DNA of 64,000 nucleotides, taken from contig NZ_JAMXFJ010000015.1 of assembly GCF_025460805.1 (NCBI RefSeq), positions 8,555-72,554 of the forward strand, read 5' to 3'. The notes under the pieces are model-generated. The model had not been told where the DNA came from, did not search any database, and saw only the letters and a list, made by a program, of their open reading frames with translations. Shown in pieces: positions 17,285 to 25,861 of this stretch; the first letter of the stretch is position 1, and each line of letters begins with the position of its first letter. This DNA comes from Microvirga sesbaniae (GTDB taxonomy: Bacteria > Pseudomonadota > Alphaproteobacteria > Rhizobiales > Beijerinckiaceae). The position numbers and the translations under genes are program-made.

Positions 17285-18566
17285 CGGAACACCTTGTCTG
17301 ATCGATGCGCACGAGATCGATGAGCGGCCTGTCGTCGTTCAGGGTCGCCATCAGCCGCTTGGCTTCGTCACGATTGCCGAGAACGAAAGCCTCCGCATGA
17401 TCAATGACTTCGTTGATGTCGTCGGTCAGGAGCGAAGTCAGGTGGGGCAGGTGCGCCTTGACGAACTGGAGGTTGGCTCCGGTCAGCTTCGCGACCTGAA
17501 TATTCGGGTCGTAGATGCGGATGTCGTAGCCGCGCCCGTAGAGGCGCTCCGCGAGTTCGACCAGGGGGCTTTCACGCAGATCGTCGGTCTCGGGCTTGAA
17601 GCTCAGGCCGATGATGCCGATCCGACGCTTTCCAGTGGCGGCGACCATCGAGTATGCCCGGCGCAGCTGCTCTTCGTTCGCCTCCATCGTGGCGTCGAGA
17701 ATAGGCGTCGGGACGTCGAGTTTGCGTGCCGCGGAGCGCAGAGCCCGAAGGTCCTTCGGAAGGCAGGAACCTCCGAACGCGAAGCCAGGCTTCAGGTATG
17801 CCTTGGAGATGTTCAACCGCGTATCGGCGCACAGAACCTCCATCACGGCATGCCCGTCGATTCCGGCCTCCTTGCAGATGTTGCCGATCTCGTTCGCGAA
17901 GCTGATCTTCAGCGCATGCCATGCATTGTTCGTGTATTTGACGGCTTCGGCCGTGCGAATGGACACGATCTTCGGGTCGACCTTGAAGATCTTGTGCAGA
18001 TCGAGCAGCCGGTCGATCGTCGGCTGGTCGTGACGGCCGAAGATGATGGCCCCCGGATCGTAGTAATCGGCGATCGCCGTGCTTTCGCGCAGGAACTCAG
18101 GATAGTAGGCGACGCCGAAGCCGACGCCCGCCTGGCGTCCCGATGCGCGCTCGAGGGCGGGCAGAACGATGCTCTCCATGGTTCCGGGCAGGATGGTCGA
18201 CCGCATGACCACGGAATGGAAAGAGTTCTTCTCGCGGATGGCAGCGCCGATCTGCTCGGCGGCGGCGCTCACATAGGCCGTGTCGAGCGATCCGTTGGAA
18301 CGGGAGGGCGTTCCAACACACACGAAAGACAGGTCCGTTCCATGGACGGCCTCGCGGACATCGCTCGTCGCCATGAGGCGCTTGCTGCTGATGCCATCTT
18401 TGATCATCTCGCCCAGTCCCGGCTCGACGATCGGGCTGATGCCTTCGTTGAGAGGTCCGACCTTCTGGGGGTTTGGATCGACGGCAATGACGTTGTGGCC
18501 ATCGTTGGCCAGACAGGCCGCGGAGACGGCACCGACATAGCCAATCCCAAAAACGCTGATTTGCAT
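17256..18566 (-). CDS. algD: GDP-mannose 6-dehydrogenase
   Basis: A 436-residue enzyme that oxidises GDP-mannose to GDP-mannuronate, the committed step to alginate. Its length equals Pseudomonas AlgD. Visible features are the Rossmann start FGIGYVGAVSAACL, VCVGTPS, PEFLRESTAI, the catalytic loop GFAFGGSCLPKDLRAL with Cys268, LSFKPETDDLRESPLVELAE, and a C-terminus QGICW like the AlgD EGICW. These distinguish it from the related UDP-glucose dehydrogenases. It is the first gene of the cluster, with AGGA upstream of the ATG and a 670-bp leader. Confidence 0.95.
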   Translation of the reverse strand: MQISVFGIGYVGAVSAACLANDGHNVIAVDPNPQKVGPLNEGISPIVEPGLGEMIKDGISSKRLMATSDVREAVHGTDLSFVCVGTPSRSNGSLDTAYVSAAAEQIGAAIREKNSFHSVVMRSTILPGTMESIVLPALERASGRQAGVGFGVAYYPEFLRESTAIADYYDPGAIIFGRHDQPTIDRLLDLHKIFKVDPKIVSIRTAEAVKYTNNAWHALKISFANEIGNICKEAGIDGHAVMEVLCADTRLNISKAYLKPGFAFGGSCLPKDLRALRSAARKLDVPTPILDATMEANEEQLRRAYSMVAATGKRRIGIIGLSFKPETDDLRESPLVELAERLYGRGYDIRIYDPNIQVAKLTGANLQFVKAHLPHLTSLLTDDINEVIDHAEAFVLGNRDEAKRLMATLNDDRPLIDLVRIDQTRCSGDLYQGICW

Positions 18567-19240
18567 TGGGCTGTTCCTGCTGAATCACAGTGGAAGGGGC
18601 GCAGACTTTGGAAAGCGCCGGATACAGCCCAATAAATACTACCGCTCGGTTTTATTTCGCCCCACTATTTCGGCTTGAGAGATACCCCGTCGGAACTAAG
18701 AAAAGCATTACCACTTTCAACATGAGGCTTTAACTCATAAGCGCTCCCTATAACCCCTTGCTCTGCGAGCCTGATAGTCTGGGGTATTCTGTCGTCGCAT
18801 CCGGAACAACACTCAACCCGGCATTTGTTATATTCGGCAAGATATCGTCACGCATTTGCATGCATTTGATAATAGGGTTCCGCCTGCATAGAATACTCCA
18901 CCTCAAATTTTAGGAAGAGAGTCGTCAGCTGATCTCGGCGCGTGCTTTCCTGGCACTGGCCCGGGCCGGATAAGTCAGGTGTATTGACCTTCCAGAACCT
19001 CGCGGGAAGCGTGAGCGTTTGGATTCCGCGCAGCCCGGCAGGGGATTACTCCTCTACCCCTTTTGAACGAGCGCCGGCGATGTCTCCAATGAGCAGGATG
19101 GTCGAAGCAGCGGCCAAAGAGTTTACATCGGAAGCGTCGTCGGGACGGGTCACACGCGTCGGCGGGACGTCCCTACAGTCAAGCTGACGTCCAATTGCCA
19201 CGATTGACGTCGAGAAATCTCCTCAAACAAGGGGACCTTC
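18567..19240. other. Leader and promoter region of the alginate-type cluster
   Basis: About 670 bp between algD and a divergent transglycosylase gene. The part from 18630 to 18910 is clearly richer in A and T than its surroundings, as expected for a regulated promoter region. It contains the near-duplicated GCATTTGCATGCATTTG around 18855. No canonical promoter could be assigned with confidence. A possible 81-codon frame at 18942 to 19187 has no recognisable features. A long leader fits the heavy transcriptional control known for algD in pseudomonads (by analogy). Confidence 0.6.
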
Positions 19241-19723
19241 ATGATTTCTCGTCTTGTTCTCGCATGTGCGGCGCTTGCCTGCACGTTGCCTGCCGCAGCA
19301 TCCGAAAGAGACCAGATCGACGCGCTCGTCGCACAGCACGCCAAGGCCCACGGAATTCCCGAAACATTGGTGCATCGAATCATCCGGCGCGAAAGCGGCT
19401 ACAATCCACGCGCGTCCAATGCCGGCAATCTGGGCCTCATGCAGATCCGGTATGCCACCGCGCGAGGCATGGGCTACAAAGGAACGGTCTCTGGGCTGCT
19501 CGACGCCAACACCAATCTTACATACGCCGTTCCGTATCTGGCGAATGCCTATCGCGTCGCAGGCGGCAATCAGGATCGCGCCGTCGCGCTTTATGCCGGC
19601 GGCTATTACTACGAGGCCAAGCGCAAGGGATTGCTGCAGACGCTTCGAACAGGCGCCAGCGAACCCATGACGACAGGTTCGATTACGGCCTCGGCAGGCT
19701 TCGCATCTGCCAATCCCCGTTAG
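19241..19723 (+). CDS. Small lytic transglycosylase (SLT domain)
   Basis: A 160-residue exported protein: signal peptide 1 to 20 (ACAALACTLPAAA), then an SLT fold with the catalytic glutamate in RRESGYNPRA (E51), followed by GNLGLMQIRYATARGMGY and AVALYAGGYYYEAKRKG. It should cleave peptidoglycan glycan strands to 1,6-anhydro ends in the periplasm. It is divergent from algD, so it may open the wall for the export complex, but housekeeping turnover is equally possible. AAGGGGACC lies just before the ATG. Confidence 0.88.
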   Translation: MISRLVLACAALACTLPAAASERDQIDALVAQHAKAHGIPETLVHRIIRRESGYNPRASNAGNLGLMQIRYATARGMGYKGTVSGLLDANTNLTYAVPYLANAYRVAGGNQDRAVALYAGGYYYEAKRKGLLQTLRTGASEPMTTGSITASAGFASANPR

Positions 19724-19748
19724 GAGTTCTGCGTCACGGCACTCGAAA

Positions 19749-19795
19749 GCATCGGACCCAAAAGTGGACTTGCACTTTTGGGATTCATCCGATGC
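19749..19795. repeat. Dispersed 47-bp palindromic repeat
   Basis: A perfect outer inverted repeat GCATCGG/CCGATGC encloses CCCAAAAGTG and CACTTTTGGG arms. It is the same family as at 62 to 137 and 44751 to 44795. It lies about 25 bp after the transglycosylase stop and could act as its terminator, but it lacks a T tract. Confidence 0.85.
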
Positions 19796-19812
19796 TTGCT
19801 TCTTGAATGAGA

Positions 19813-19937
19813 GCATCGGTCAGAACGGACCCAGCGGGCCCCCCCCCCGAGAAAACACTCTCCATTTAGAGGGGGCCGGCCCCCCCAAACCCCGACCCCT
19901 CTGGCCCGGGCCCCCCCCCGCTGGGTCCGTCCGATGC
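19813..19937. other. Palindrome arms around poly-C low-complexity patch
   Basis: Outer arms GCATCGG(T) and CCGATGC, with inner arms GGACCCAGCG and CGCTGGGTCC, enclose about 80 bases with several C runs of six to ten. The arms look like another repeat copy. The C-rich core resembles poorly resolved sequence rather than a gene. The remaining stretch to 20201 has no supported gene. Confidence 0.55.
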
Positions 19938-20201
19938 TCGAGCCGAACCTTTGCATGCCTCCGGCGTGCAGGTTCTGCTCGGAGCGACGGCGTTCCAGCA
20001 CGTCGCAGGGGTTCGGCAGGCCGCGAGGGATCCCCGGCGCACTCTTCCGTCCCGTGCATCCGAACCCTGGGGCACCCGTGCAGTGGAGCCGCGTGGCCGC
20101 TTGCGCGTTCTGGATGAAGTGGATGTATGATCCATCGGTGCTCGTCGACGACATTGTTCGTGATGGGCGAGCCCCCGACGCCATCCGCGAGTTGATCCAC
20201 G

Positions 20202-20819
20202 ATGCCGGATTTATCGAAGACCGTGTTCCTCGATTTCGAGGCCTCCTCCCTCGGCAAGCAGGGCTATCCCATCGAGGTGGCCTGGGTCTTCGCGAATGGG
20301 GAAGAGGAGAGCCACCTCATCAGGCCCGCTGAAGCGTGGACCGACTGGGATGTCAAAGCAGGAAGAGTTCATGGCATTTCAAGAGAGCAACTGAATGCGG
20401 AAGGAGAACCGCTCGACGAGGTTGCACGGCGGATGGTGTCGGTTTTGACGGGCCGTGCACTCTATGCGACGGCGCCATCATGGGATGGGAAGTGGCTGAG
20501 CAAGCTCCTGCGCGCAGCCGGACTGCCGCGCCACGCCTTGCGTCTTGAAGATACCGAGATGGCTCATCGACGGATGATGCGTGAGGTGCTGCAGGCTGCT
20601 CAAATCCCGACGGATCTTCATCGGAGCCTCATGCAGGATATTCTTGCTCAGGCGCAGCGCCGCGACGATGAACTCGGTCCTGCCGCCCACCGCGCCCTTG
20701 CGGACGCGCGGCGCGAGCAGCGTCTCTGGCTCGACATACGTCGCCTTGCGGAAGAGGCCGCCGTGCGATCGCGACAGGGCGGCGGCGACGCAACCGAAAC
20801 AGCCGATCAGGCCCGGTAG
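20202..20819 (+). CDS. DnaQ-like DEDDh 3'-5' exonuclease
   Basis: A 205-residue exonuclease-fold protein. Motif I is VFLDFEASSLG (D11, E13), motif II lies around TAPSWDGKWL, and motif III is HRALADAR, giving the DEDDh set. It should remove nucleotides from 3' ends of DNA or RNA. The substrate cannot be read from sequence. No helix-hairpin or polymerase domain is attached, so it is a stand-alone nuclease. Confidence 0.82.
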   Translation: MPDLSKTVFLDFEASSLGKQGYPIEVAWVFANGEEESHLIRPAEAWTDWDVKAGRVHGISREQLNAEGEPLDEVARRMVSVLTGRALYATAPSWDGKWLSKLLRAAGLPRHALRLEDTEMAHRRMMREVLQAAQIPTDLHRSLMQDILAQAQRRDDELGPAAHRALADARREQRLWLDIRRLAEEAAVRSRQGGGDATETADQAR

Positions 20820-20880
20820 TCAAACATGAGCGGTGCTGCGTCGTCTTGGCGTCTTTCGACTTGCGCCCGGAACTGAACCA

Positions 20881-21492
20881 TCAATACCCGTCCGGCAATC
20901 CGGATGCGATATCCTGATCGGGCCGCGTCAGAATGTCGATGCGACGGCCGTCCGGGAGTTGAATGGTTCGCAGCCTCATGACCTGCAGACCCGCATCGAG
21001 CCCCTCCCGAACAGACCCGTAGCGTGTGACCCGCGCCCGACGCTCGATGGCGCTGCGGGGTTCAGCCTGCGATATTTGCGTCCCGGCCGCACGTCGGCGC
21101 GCGACCTGCGCGTCCCGCCGCTGGCTGCGGGCTGATGCATTGGCCTGCTGTGAGCGAGAGCGTGTCTTGCGCTCGGCCGTGGTCCTTGGCTTGGCCTGCG
21201 TGTCGGCGACTGCACTCCGCGACGAAGTCTCGGCGGCCGGCTGAGCTTCAGTGCCGGCCTTCGCTTCGGCGGGGGATGGGCCAGGAGGGGTTGCACCAGA
21301 AGGCGCTGCAGCCTGGGCCGGCGGCGATGCCGGAAGGGACGACGGCGCCGGGTTAGGCTGCAGCGCCTTTGTCTCGGTCTCGGATGGCGGATCGACCCAT
21401 GGGCGTGCTGCTTGAGCCAGCGCCGTCGACGGGCCCGCCAGAAGCCCCACAAGCGAGGCCGCCACCAGCCAACGTCCTGTCAATCCTGCCAT
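20881..21492 (-). CDS. Exported Pro/Ala-rich hypothetical protein
   Basis: A 203-residue protein with a signal peptide (LVAASLVGLLAGPSTALAQ). A long low-complexity Pro/Ala/Ser/Thr stretch (about 25 to 110) and an Arg/Gln-rich basic stretch (about 110 to 150) follow. A compact C-terminal segment contains LQVMRLRTIQLPDGRRIDIL. GGAGG six bases before the ATG at 21492 decides this start over an upstream in-frame codon. It is convergent with the exonuclease gene, 60 bp apart. The function is not recognised; it probably resides in the periplasm or wall. Confidence 0.7.
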   Translation of the reverse strand: MAGLTGRWLVAASLVGLLAGPSTALAQAARPWVDPPSETETKALQPNPAPSSLPASPPAQAAAPSGATPPGPSPAEAKAGTEAQPAAETSSRSAVADTQAKPRTTAERKTRSRSQQANASARSQRRDAQVARRRAAGTQISQAEPRSAIERRARVTRYGSVREGLDAGLQVMRLRTIQLPDGRRIDILTRPDQDIASGLPDGY

Positions 21493-22024
21493 GACACGCC
21501 TCCAGACCATTCCATGGGGAACGCTTGTGCTACCGTGGCCGGTTCCATGGCGCTGGCGCCCAGGGCCGGCTCGGGAACGCGATCACTGAAGCCCGGCCTC
21601 CTTCGACGAACCCACAGGAACGGAACCTGCATGACCATTCAGATATGATGTGGAGGCGGGCTCTCGCAGTTCAACGGCGCTTGCGACGCGATCAGGCGAT
21701 CGTGAAGATGATTGGCGCCGGCCCCGATCCGGATCCTTGCGCAATCCCGGCAATCACGAGGCTCACGACGTGATGTCAGGAGGGAGGCCTTCATCCGTGA
21801 CAAAGTTACGATGTTGCCTGTTTTTGGCAGGGCGGACCGTCTCGAAGCGGTGACGGCCGGAACCGCCCGGCCTTCAAGTCGATCTCTTAGATGTTACTCT
21901 GTGTCGTATTTTGCGAGACTTTCGAAGATATTGTCCTCCTCGACCGTCGCGACCATCTGCCGATTGTAACAATCTCTTAGGATCATCTATTGAATATATT
22001 CTAATATGGTTTGTGCAGTGCCGA
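21493..22024. other. Intergenic region upstream of the diguanylate cyclase
   Basis: About 530 bp with no supported gene. The last 80 bp (21960 to 22020) are AT-rich (TTGTAAC, then TTGAATATATTCTAATATGG) and look like a promoter region, but no single spacing is convincing enough to assign boxes. Confidence 0.5.
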
Positions 22025-23539
22025 ATGAAACGTCTGTTCTCAGAAGTCTATCTACACCTGATTGCAGGCGTCATCGCCCTGGGGATTCTCGGGATCTCGG
22101 CCCATACGCTGTGGGTGGATCGCCAGAACACGTGGGATGAGGCCGAGAGGGCCTCCCGGAACATCCTGACCACGATCGCCCATGATCTCGACGGCAATCT
22201 CGCCCTGCTCGATCTGTCTCTCAAAGGGGCCATGGAGGGGTTGGGATATCTCGGCTCCCAGCAGCTTCCTGCCGACCTTCAATACCGGATGCTCTTCGAC
22301 CGCGCCGCCTCGGCGTCCTTCATGGGAACGCTGCTTCTCGTGGATCGGGACGGCAATCTCATCGCCGATGCCGGTCCGGTCATTGCCCCACGATCGCTCA
22401 ACGTCGCGGATCGCGAGTACTTCATCGTCCACAAAGAGAACAGTCACATCGGCCTCTTCGTGAGCCGACCTTTCGAGAGCAGAATGCGCCCAGGCGATCT
22501 CAGCATCGGGATCAGCCGCAGGTTATCGGATCCGACGGGCCATTTCGCCGGCGTCGTCATGGGATCGATCCCGTTGGCGACCATCAATCAGATGTTCGAC
22601 AACTTGAGCCTTGGCCGGCAGGGAGCCATCAACCTTTTTCGGAATGACGGCGTCCTGCTGACGCGCTATCCCTATGATGCCGGTCAGATCAATCAGGATC
22701 TGGGCAACTCCCCGCATGTCCAGCGTCTTCTGCAGGCAAAGTCCGGCACGTTCGACTCGATCTCGCCCATCGACGGCATCCGGCGCATCATCTCCTTCGA
22801 GCGGCTCACGAAATATCCGCTGGTTCTCACCGTGGCCCTCTCGGTCGACGAGATCTTCTCGGCCTGGCAGCGAAAAGCCCTCATTCTCAGCCTGGCGACG
22901 CTTGCTCTCTGCTGTGCGGTCGTCGGACTGACGATCCTGTTCCAGCGCGAGTTGAAGCGCCGTACGAGGGCGGAAACCAAGCTCAGGAGGATTGCGAGGA
23001 CGGATGACCTGACGGGCCTGCCGAACCGTCGCGCCTTCCGTGAGACGTTCGAACGGGAATGGCGTCAGGCCGTCCGCGCAGGCTCGCCTCTGTCGCTGCT
23101 CTTCGTCGATGCCGATTATTTCAAGAGCTTCAACGATCGCTATGGCCATGGGAGGGGCGACGAGGTGCTCAGTGCAGTCGCCGGGACGCTCGAGGCCAGC
23201 ATCCGCCGTCCTCGCGATATCGCGGCCCGTTATGGCGGCGAGGAGTTTGCCATCATCCTGCCCGAAACGGATCCCGCGGGCGCCGGGCTGATCGCCGAGA
23301 CCATTCTTCAAAGCATCGTCGCCTTGAGCATCGCACACGAGGGCAGTCCCTATCAGGTGGTCACGGCCAGCATCGGGATTGCTTCGGCACGGCCCTCCCG
23401 CGGAAGCGAGCGAGCCGCCCTCCTCGAGGCCGCAGATCAGGCGCTCTACGAAGCCAAGGCGGCCGGCCGCAACTGCCTTCGGATCGCTGACGATGCCACA
23501 CAATCGCGGCAAGAAGCCCGACCCCATGCCGTCGCCTGA
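22025..23539 (+). CDS. Membrane diguanylate cyclase with periplasmic sensor
   Basis: A 504-residue protein that makes c-di-GMP from two GTP. Layout: a transmembrane helix at about 9 to 28 (LIAGVIALGILGISAHTLW), a periplasmic dCache-like sensor to about 280, a second helix (LALCCAVVGLTILF), then a GGDEF domain. The active site is GGEEF at residues 404 to 408. An inhibitory-site RPRD (RxxD) sits upstream of it, so product feedback is likely. The ATG at 22025 is chosen because it begins right before the first helix. It is a plausible source of the c-di-GMP read by Alg44 3.5 kb away; the link is inferred. Confidence 0.92.
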   Translation: MKRLFSEVYLHLIAGVIALGILGISAHTLWVDRQNTWDEAERASRNILTTIAHDLDGNLALLDLSLKGAMEGLGYLGSQQLPADLQYRMLFDRAASASFMGTLLLVDRDGNLIADAGPVIAPRSLNVADREYFIVHKENSHIGLFVSRPFESRMRPGDLSIGISRRLSDPTGHFAGVVMGSIPLATINQMFDNLSLGRQGAINLFRNDGVLLTRYPYDAGQINQDLGNSPHVQRLLQAKSGTFDSISPIDGIRRIISFERLTKYPLVLTVALSVDEIFSAWQRKALILSLATLALCCAVVGLTILFQRELKRRTRAETKLRRIARTDDLTGLPNRRAFRETFEREWRQAVRAGSPLSLLFVDADYFKSFNDRYGHGRGDEVLSAVAGTLEASIRRPRDIAARYGGEEFAIILPETDPAGAGLIAETILQSIVALSIAHEGSPYQVVTASIGIASARPSRGSERAALLEAADQALYEAKAAGRNCLRIADDATQSRQEARPHAVA

Positions 23540-23619
23540 TCCGCGCCGTCCTTCAGGAAATCGTCAAGCCTGAGCGCAACATTCTTCTCCTCGCAATCCA
23601 CAATTGCTGACGCGTGTGT

Positions 23620-23653
23620 TTGACACCTTCCGCAACGAGAACATACTAGGAAC
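23620..23653 (+). promoter_or_regulatory. SOS promoter with LexA operator before imuA
   Basis: A -35 TTGACA (23620 to 23625), an 18-bp spacer and a -10-like TACTAG (23644 to 23649) are overlapped by GAAC-N7-GAAC (23639 to 23653). The latter is the reverse complement of GTTC-N7-GTTC, the alphaproteobacterial LexA box. LexA bound here would cover the -10 element. Confidence 0.85.
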
Positions 23654-23685
23654 ATCCTCAACGCGAAGCGGATTTGGCGCGGGAC

Positions 23686-24441
23686 ATGCATCATGCCGGG
23701 CAACAGGACAGGCTTGCCGATCTACGACATCGGATCGCCCGGCTCGAAGGCAGTTCCCAGAAGGTCAAACCCCTGCCCTTCGGTCTGGGCGAGATCGACG
23801 GACACCTGCCCGGGGGCGGGCTTGCCAGGGGGGCTCTGCACGAGATGATCGAGGCCGGTCTCGCCTCGGAATTCGCCGGCTGCACGACCCTCTTCACCGC
23901 CGGGATCGCCGCCCGCCTCAAGGGTCCCGTGCTCTGGTGCCTGTCCCGTCAGGACCTGTTCGCTCCTGGCCTCCTGCGCGCCGGCCTGCATCCGGACCGC
24001 GTGATCTATGCCGAGGCTGAGCGCGACCGGGACATCCTGCCTCTCATCGAGGAAGGCCTCCGGGAAAAGGGACTGGCGGCTGTCGTGGGCGAGGTCTCGC
24101 GCCTGGGACTGGCGGCCTCGCGGCGCCTGCAGCTGGCGGCGGAAGCCACGGGCGTCACCGCCCTGGTGATCCGACGCTGGTGGACCCTGGCCGAGAAGGA
24201 TCTGGTCCATCTGCCGACGGCCGCCGTCACCCGCTGGCGCATCACCCCCGTCTCGTCCGAGGCGATGCCTGCCCCCGGCCTTGGCCGGGAGCGCTGGCAG
24301 ATCGAACTCCTGCGCTGCCGTGGCGCCGAACCGCGTACCTGGATTTTGGAGGCCTGCGATGCGAAGGGTCGTCTCGCTCTACCTGCCGACCTGGCCGACC
24401 GATCGGATCAGGCGGCGGACCGGCGAGCCGCCGCGCGATGA
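23686..24441 (+). CDS. imuA: ImuA-type SOS mutagenesis protein
   Basis: A 251-residue RecA/SulA-related protein of the ImuA family. It has LPFGLGEIDGHLPGGGLARG as the P-loop-like region near residue 30 and WCLSRQDLFAPGLLRAGL further on. ImuA works with ImuB and DnaE2 in damage-induced translesion synthesis. The ATG at 23686 is used; a TTG four codons upstream is also in frame. It overlaps imuB by 83 bp and sits 33 bp after the LexA operator. Confidence 0.85.
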   Translation: MHHAGQQDRLADLRHRIARLEGSSQKVKPLPFGLGEIDGHLPGGGLARGALHEMIEAGLASEFAGCTTLFTAGIAARLKGPVLWCLSRQDLFAPGLLRAGLHPDRVIYAEAERDRDILPLIEEGLREKGLAAVVGEVSRLGLAASRRLQLAAEATGVTALVIRRWWTLAEKDLVHLPTAAVTRWRITPVSSEAMPAPGLGRERWQIELLRCRGAEPRTWILEACDAKGRLALPADLADRSDQAADRRAAAR

Positions 24442-25861
24442 GCCGCTCGTGACCGTTCATACGGTTGGATCACGCCGCGCCGTGCGTGCCGCCTGCGCGG
24501 CCGCGCAGGCGGCGGGTCTGCATGTCGGCATGGTGCTTGCCCAGGCTCAGGCCCTGGTGCCGAACCTGCACGTGGTCGAGGCGACGCCGGACGAGGATGA
24601 GGCTTCGCTGCGCGAGCTGGCACGCTGGGCCATCGGCTACTCCCCTGTGGTGGCGCCCGATCCTCCGGATGGGCTCTGGATCGATATTGCCGGCGTGGCG
24701 CATCTCTTCGGCGGCGAGGAGGAGTTGCTCGCGGATCTGACCAGCCGCCTGGGACGGCAGGGGATTGCCTCGAAGGCAGCCGTCGCCGATGCTCCGGGGG
24801 CGGCCTGGGCCGTGGCCCGCTACGGAAGCGGCGGGGTCGTGCCGACGGGCCGGACCGCGGACGCCGTTGCGACCTTGTCGATCCGTGCCCTGCGGATGGC
24901 GGCCGACAAACTCGGCGCCCTGCACCGGCTCGGCATCGAACGGATCGGTCAGCTGGCCGCCATGCCGAGAGCGCCTCTCGTCCGACGCTTCGGCCGCGAT
25001 GTGGCGCTGCGTCTCGACCAAGCCATGGGCCACGCCTTCGAGCCGATCACGCCGCTCATCCCGAGGGAAGCGCCGACGGCAGCCATCGCCTTCGCGGAGC
25101 CGATCGGTCGGCTCGATGATCTCAAGAGCGTGGTGCTGCGCCTGGCCAAGGATCTGTGCCGGCAACTGGAGCGCCGCGGCGAAGGAGTGCGCCGCCTCGA
25201 TCTTCTCTGCCAGCGCGTCGATCAGAAGAGCGCCTGCCTGCGGGTCGGCACCGCCAGAGCCAATCGGGATGCGGTTCATCTCGCCAGGCTCTTCGACGAG
25301 CGCCTGCAAGCGATCGATCCCGGTTTCGGCATCGAGGAGATCGTTCTCGTCGCAAGCAAGGTCGAGCCGCTGACGGAGACGCAGGTTCAGGTCCATGGCC
25401 TCAGCGATGAGGTTGCCATGGAGGCTGATATAGGCCCCCTCGTCGATCGTCTCGGCGCCCGCATCGGCATGAGAAAGGTCTACCGCCTCGCCCCCGTCCA
25501 GAGCCTCGTTCCCGAGCGCATGGCCCGCAGGATCCCGGCGCTCGCGCCGCCGACCGGCTCCATCTGGCCGGAGAACCTGCCGCGCCCCACGCGTCTGCTC
25601 GACCCGCCGGAGCCCGTCGTGGCGACCGCCCTGCTCCCGGATCACCCGCCGCGCTTCTTCATCTGGCGCAAGGTGAAGCACACGGTCGCCAAGGCCGACG
25701 GGCCCGAGCGCATCGCACCGGAATGGTGGAACGGCGACAAGGGTTCGGCCGCCCGGGATTACTATCGCGTCGAGACCATGCAGGGAGGCCGCTTCTGGAT
25801 CTTCCGCGATGCGCCGACCGCCGAGGGCGGGCGCTGGTGGATGCACGGCTTCTTCTCATGA
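24359..25861 (+). CDS. imuB: ImuB, catalytically inactive Y-family polymerase-like protein
   Basis: A 500-residue Y-family polymerase homologue. The N-terminus ([19 protein letters not shown]) lacks the DxD acidic pair of active Pol IV, as in other ImuB proteins that act as adaptors to the clamp. The palm and little-finger regions and the C-terminal ImuB extension follow to residue 500. It begins inside imuA and its stop overlaps the dnaE2 start (ATGA), so the three genes are one operon. Confidence 0.88.
   Translation: MRRVVSLYLPTWPTDRIRRRTGEPPRDEPLVTVHTVGSRRAVRAACAAAQAAGLHVGMVLAQAQALVPNLHVVEATPDEDEASLRELARWAIGYSPVVAPDPPDGLWIDIAGVAHLFGGEEELLADLTSRLGRQGIASKAAVADAPGAAWAVARYGSGGVVPTGRTADAVATLSIRALRMAADKLGALHRLGIERIGQLAAMPRAPLVRRFGRDVALRLDQAMGHAFEPITPLIPREAPTAAIAFAEPIGRLDDLKSVVLRLAKDLCRQLERRGEGVRRLDLLCQRVDQKSACLRVGTARANRDAVHLARLFDERLQAIDPGFGIEEIVLVASKVEPLTETQVQVHGLSDEVAMEADIGPLVDRLGARIGMRKVYRLAPVQSLVPERMARRIPALAPPTGSIWPENLPRPTRLLDPPEPVVATALLPDHPPRFFIWRKVKHTVAKADGPERIAPEWWNGDKGSAARDYYRVETMQGGRFWIFRDAPTAEGGRWWMHGFFS

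Noticed and set aside
18942..19187. 81-codon frame in the algD leader
   Set aside because: No ribosome site, no recognisable fold, and it sits in a likely regulatory leader.
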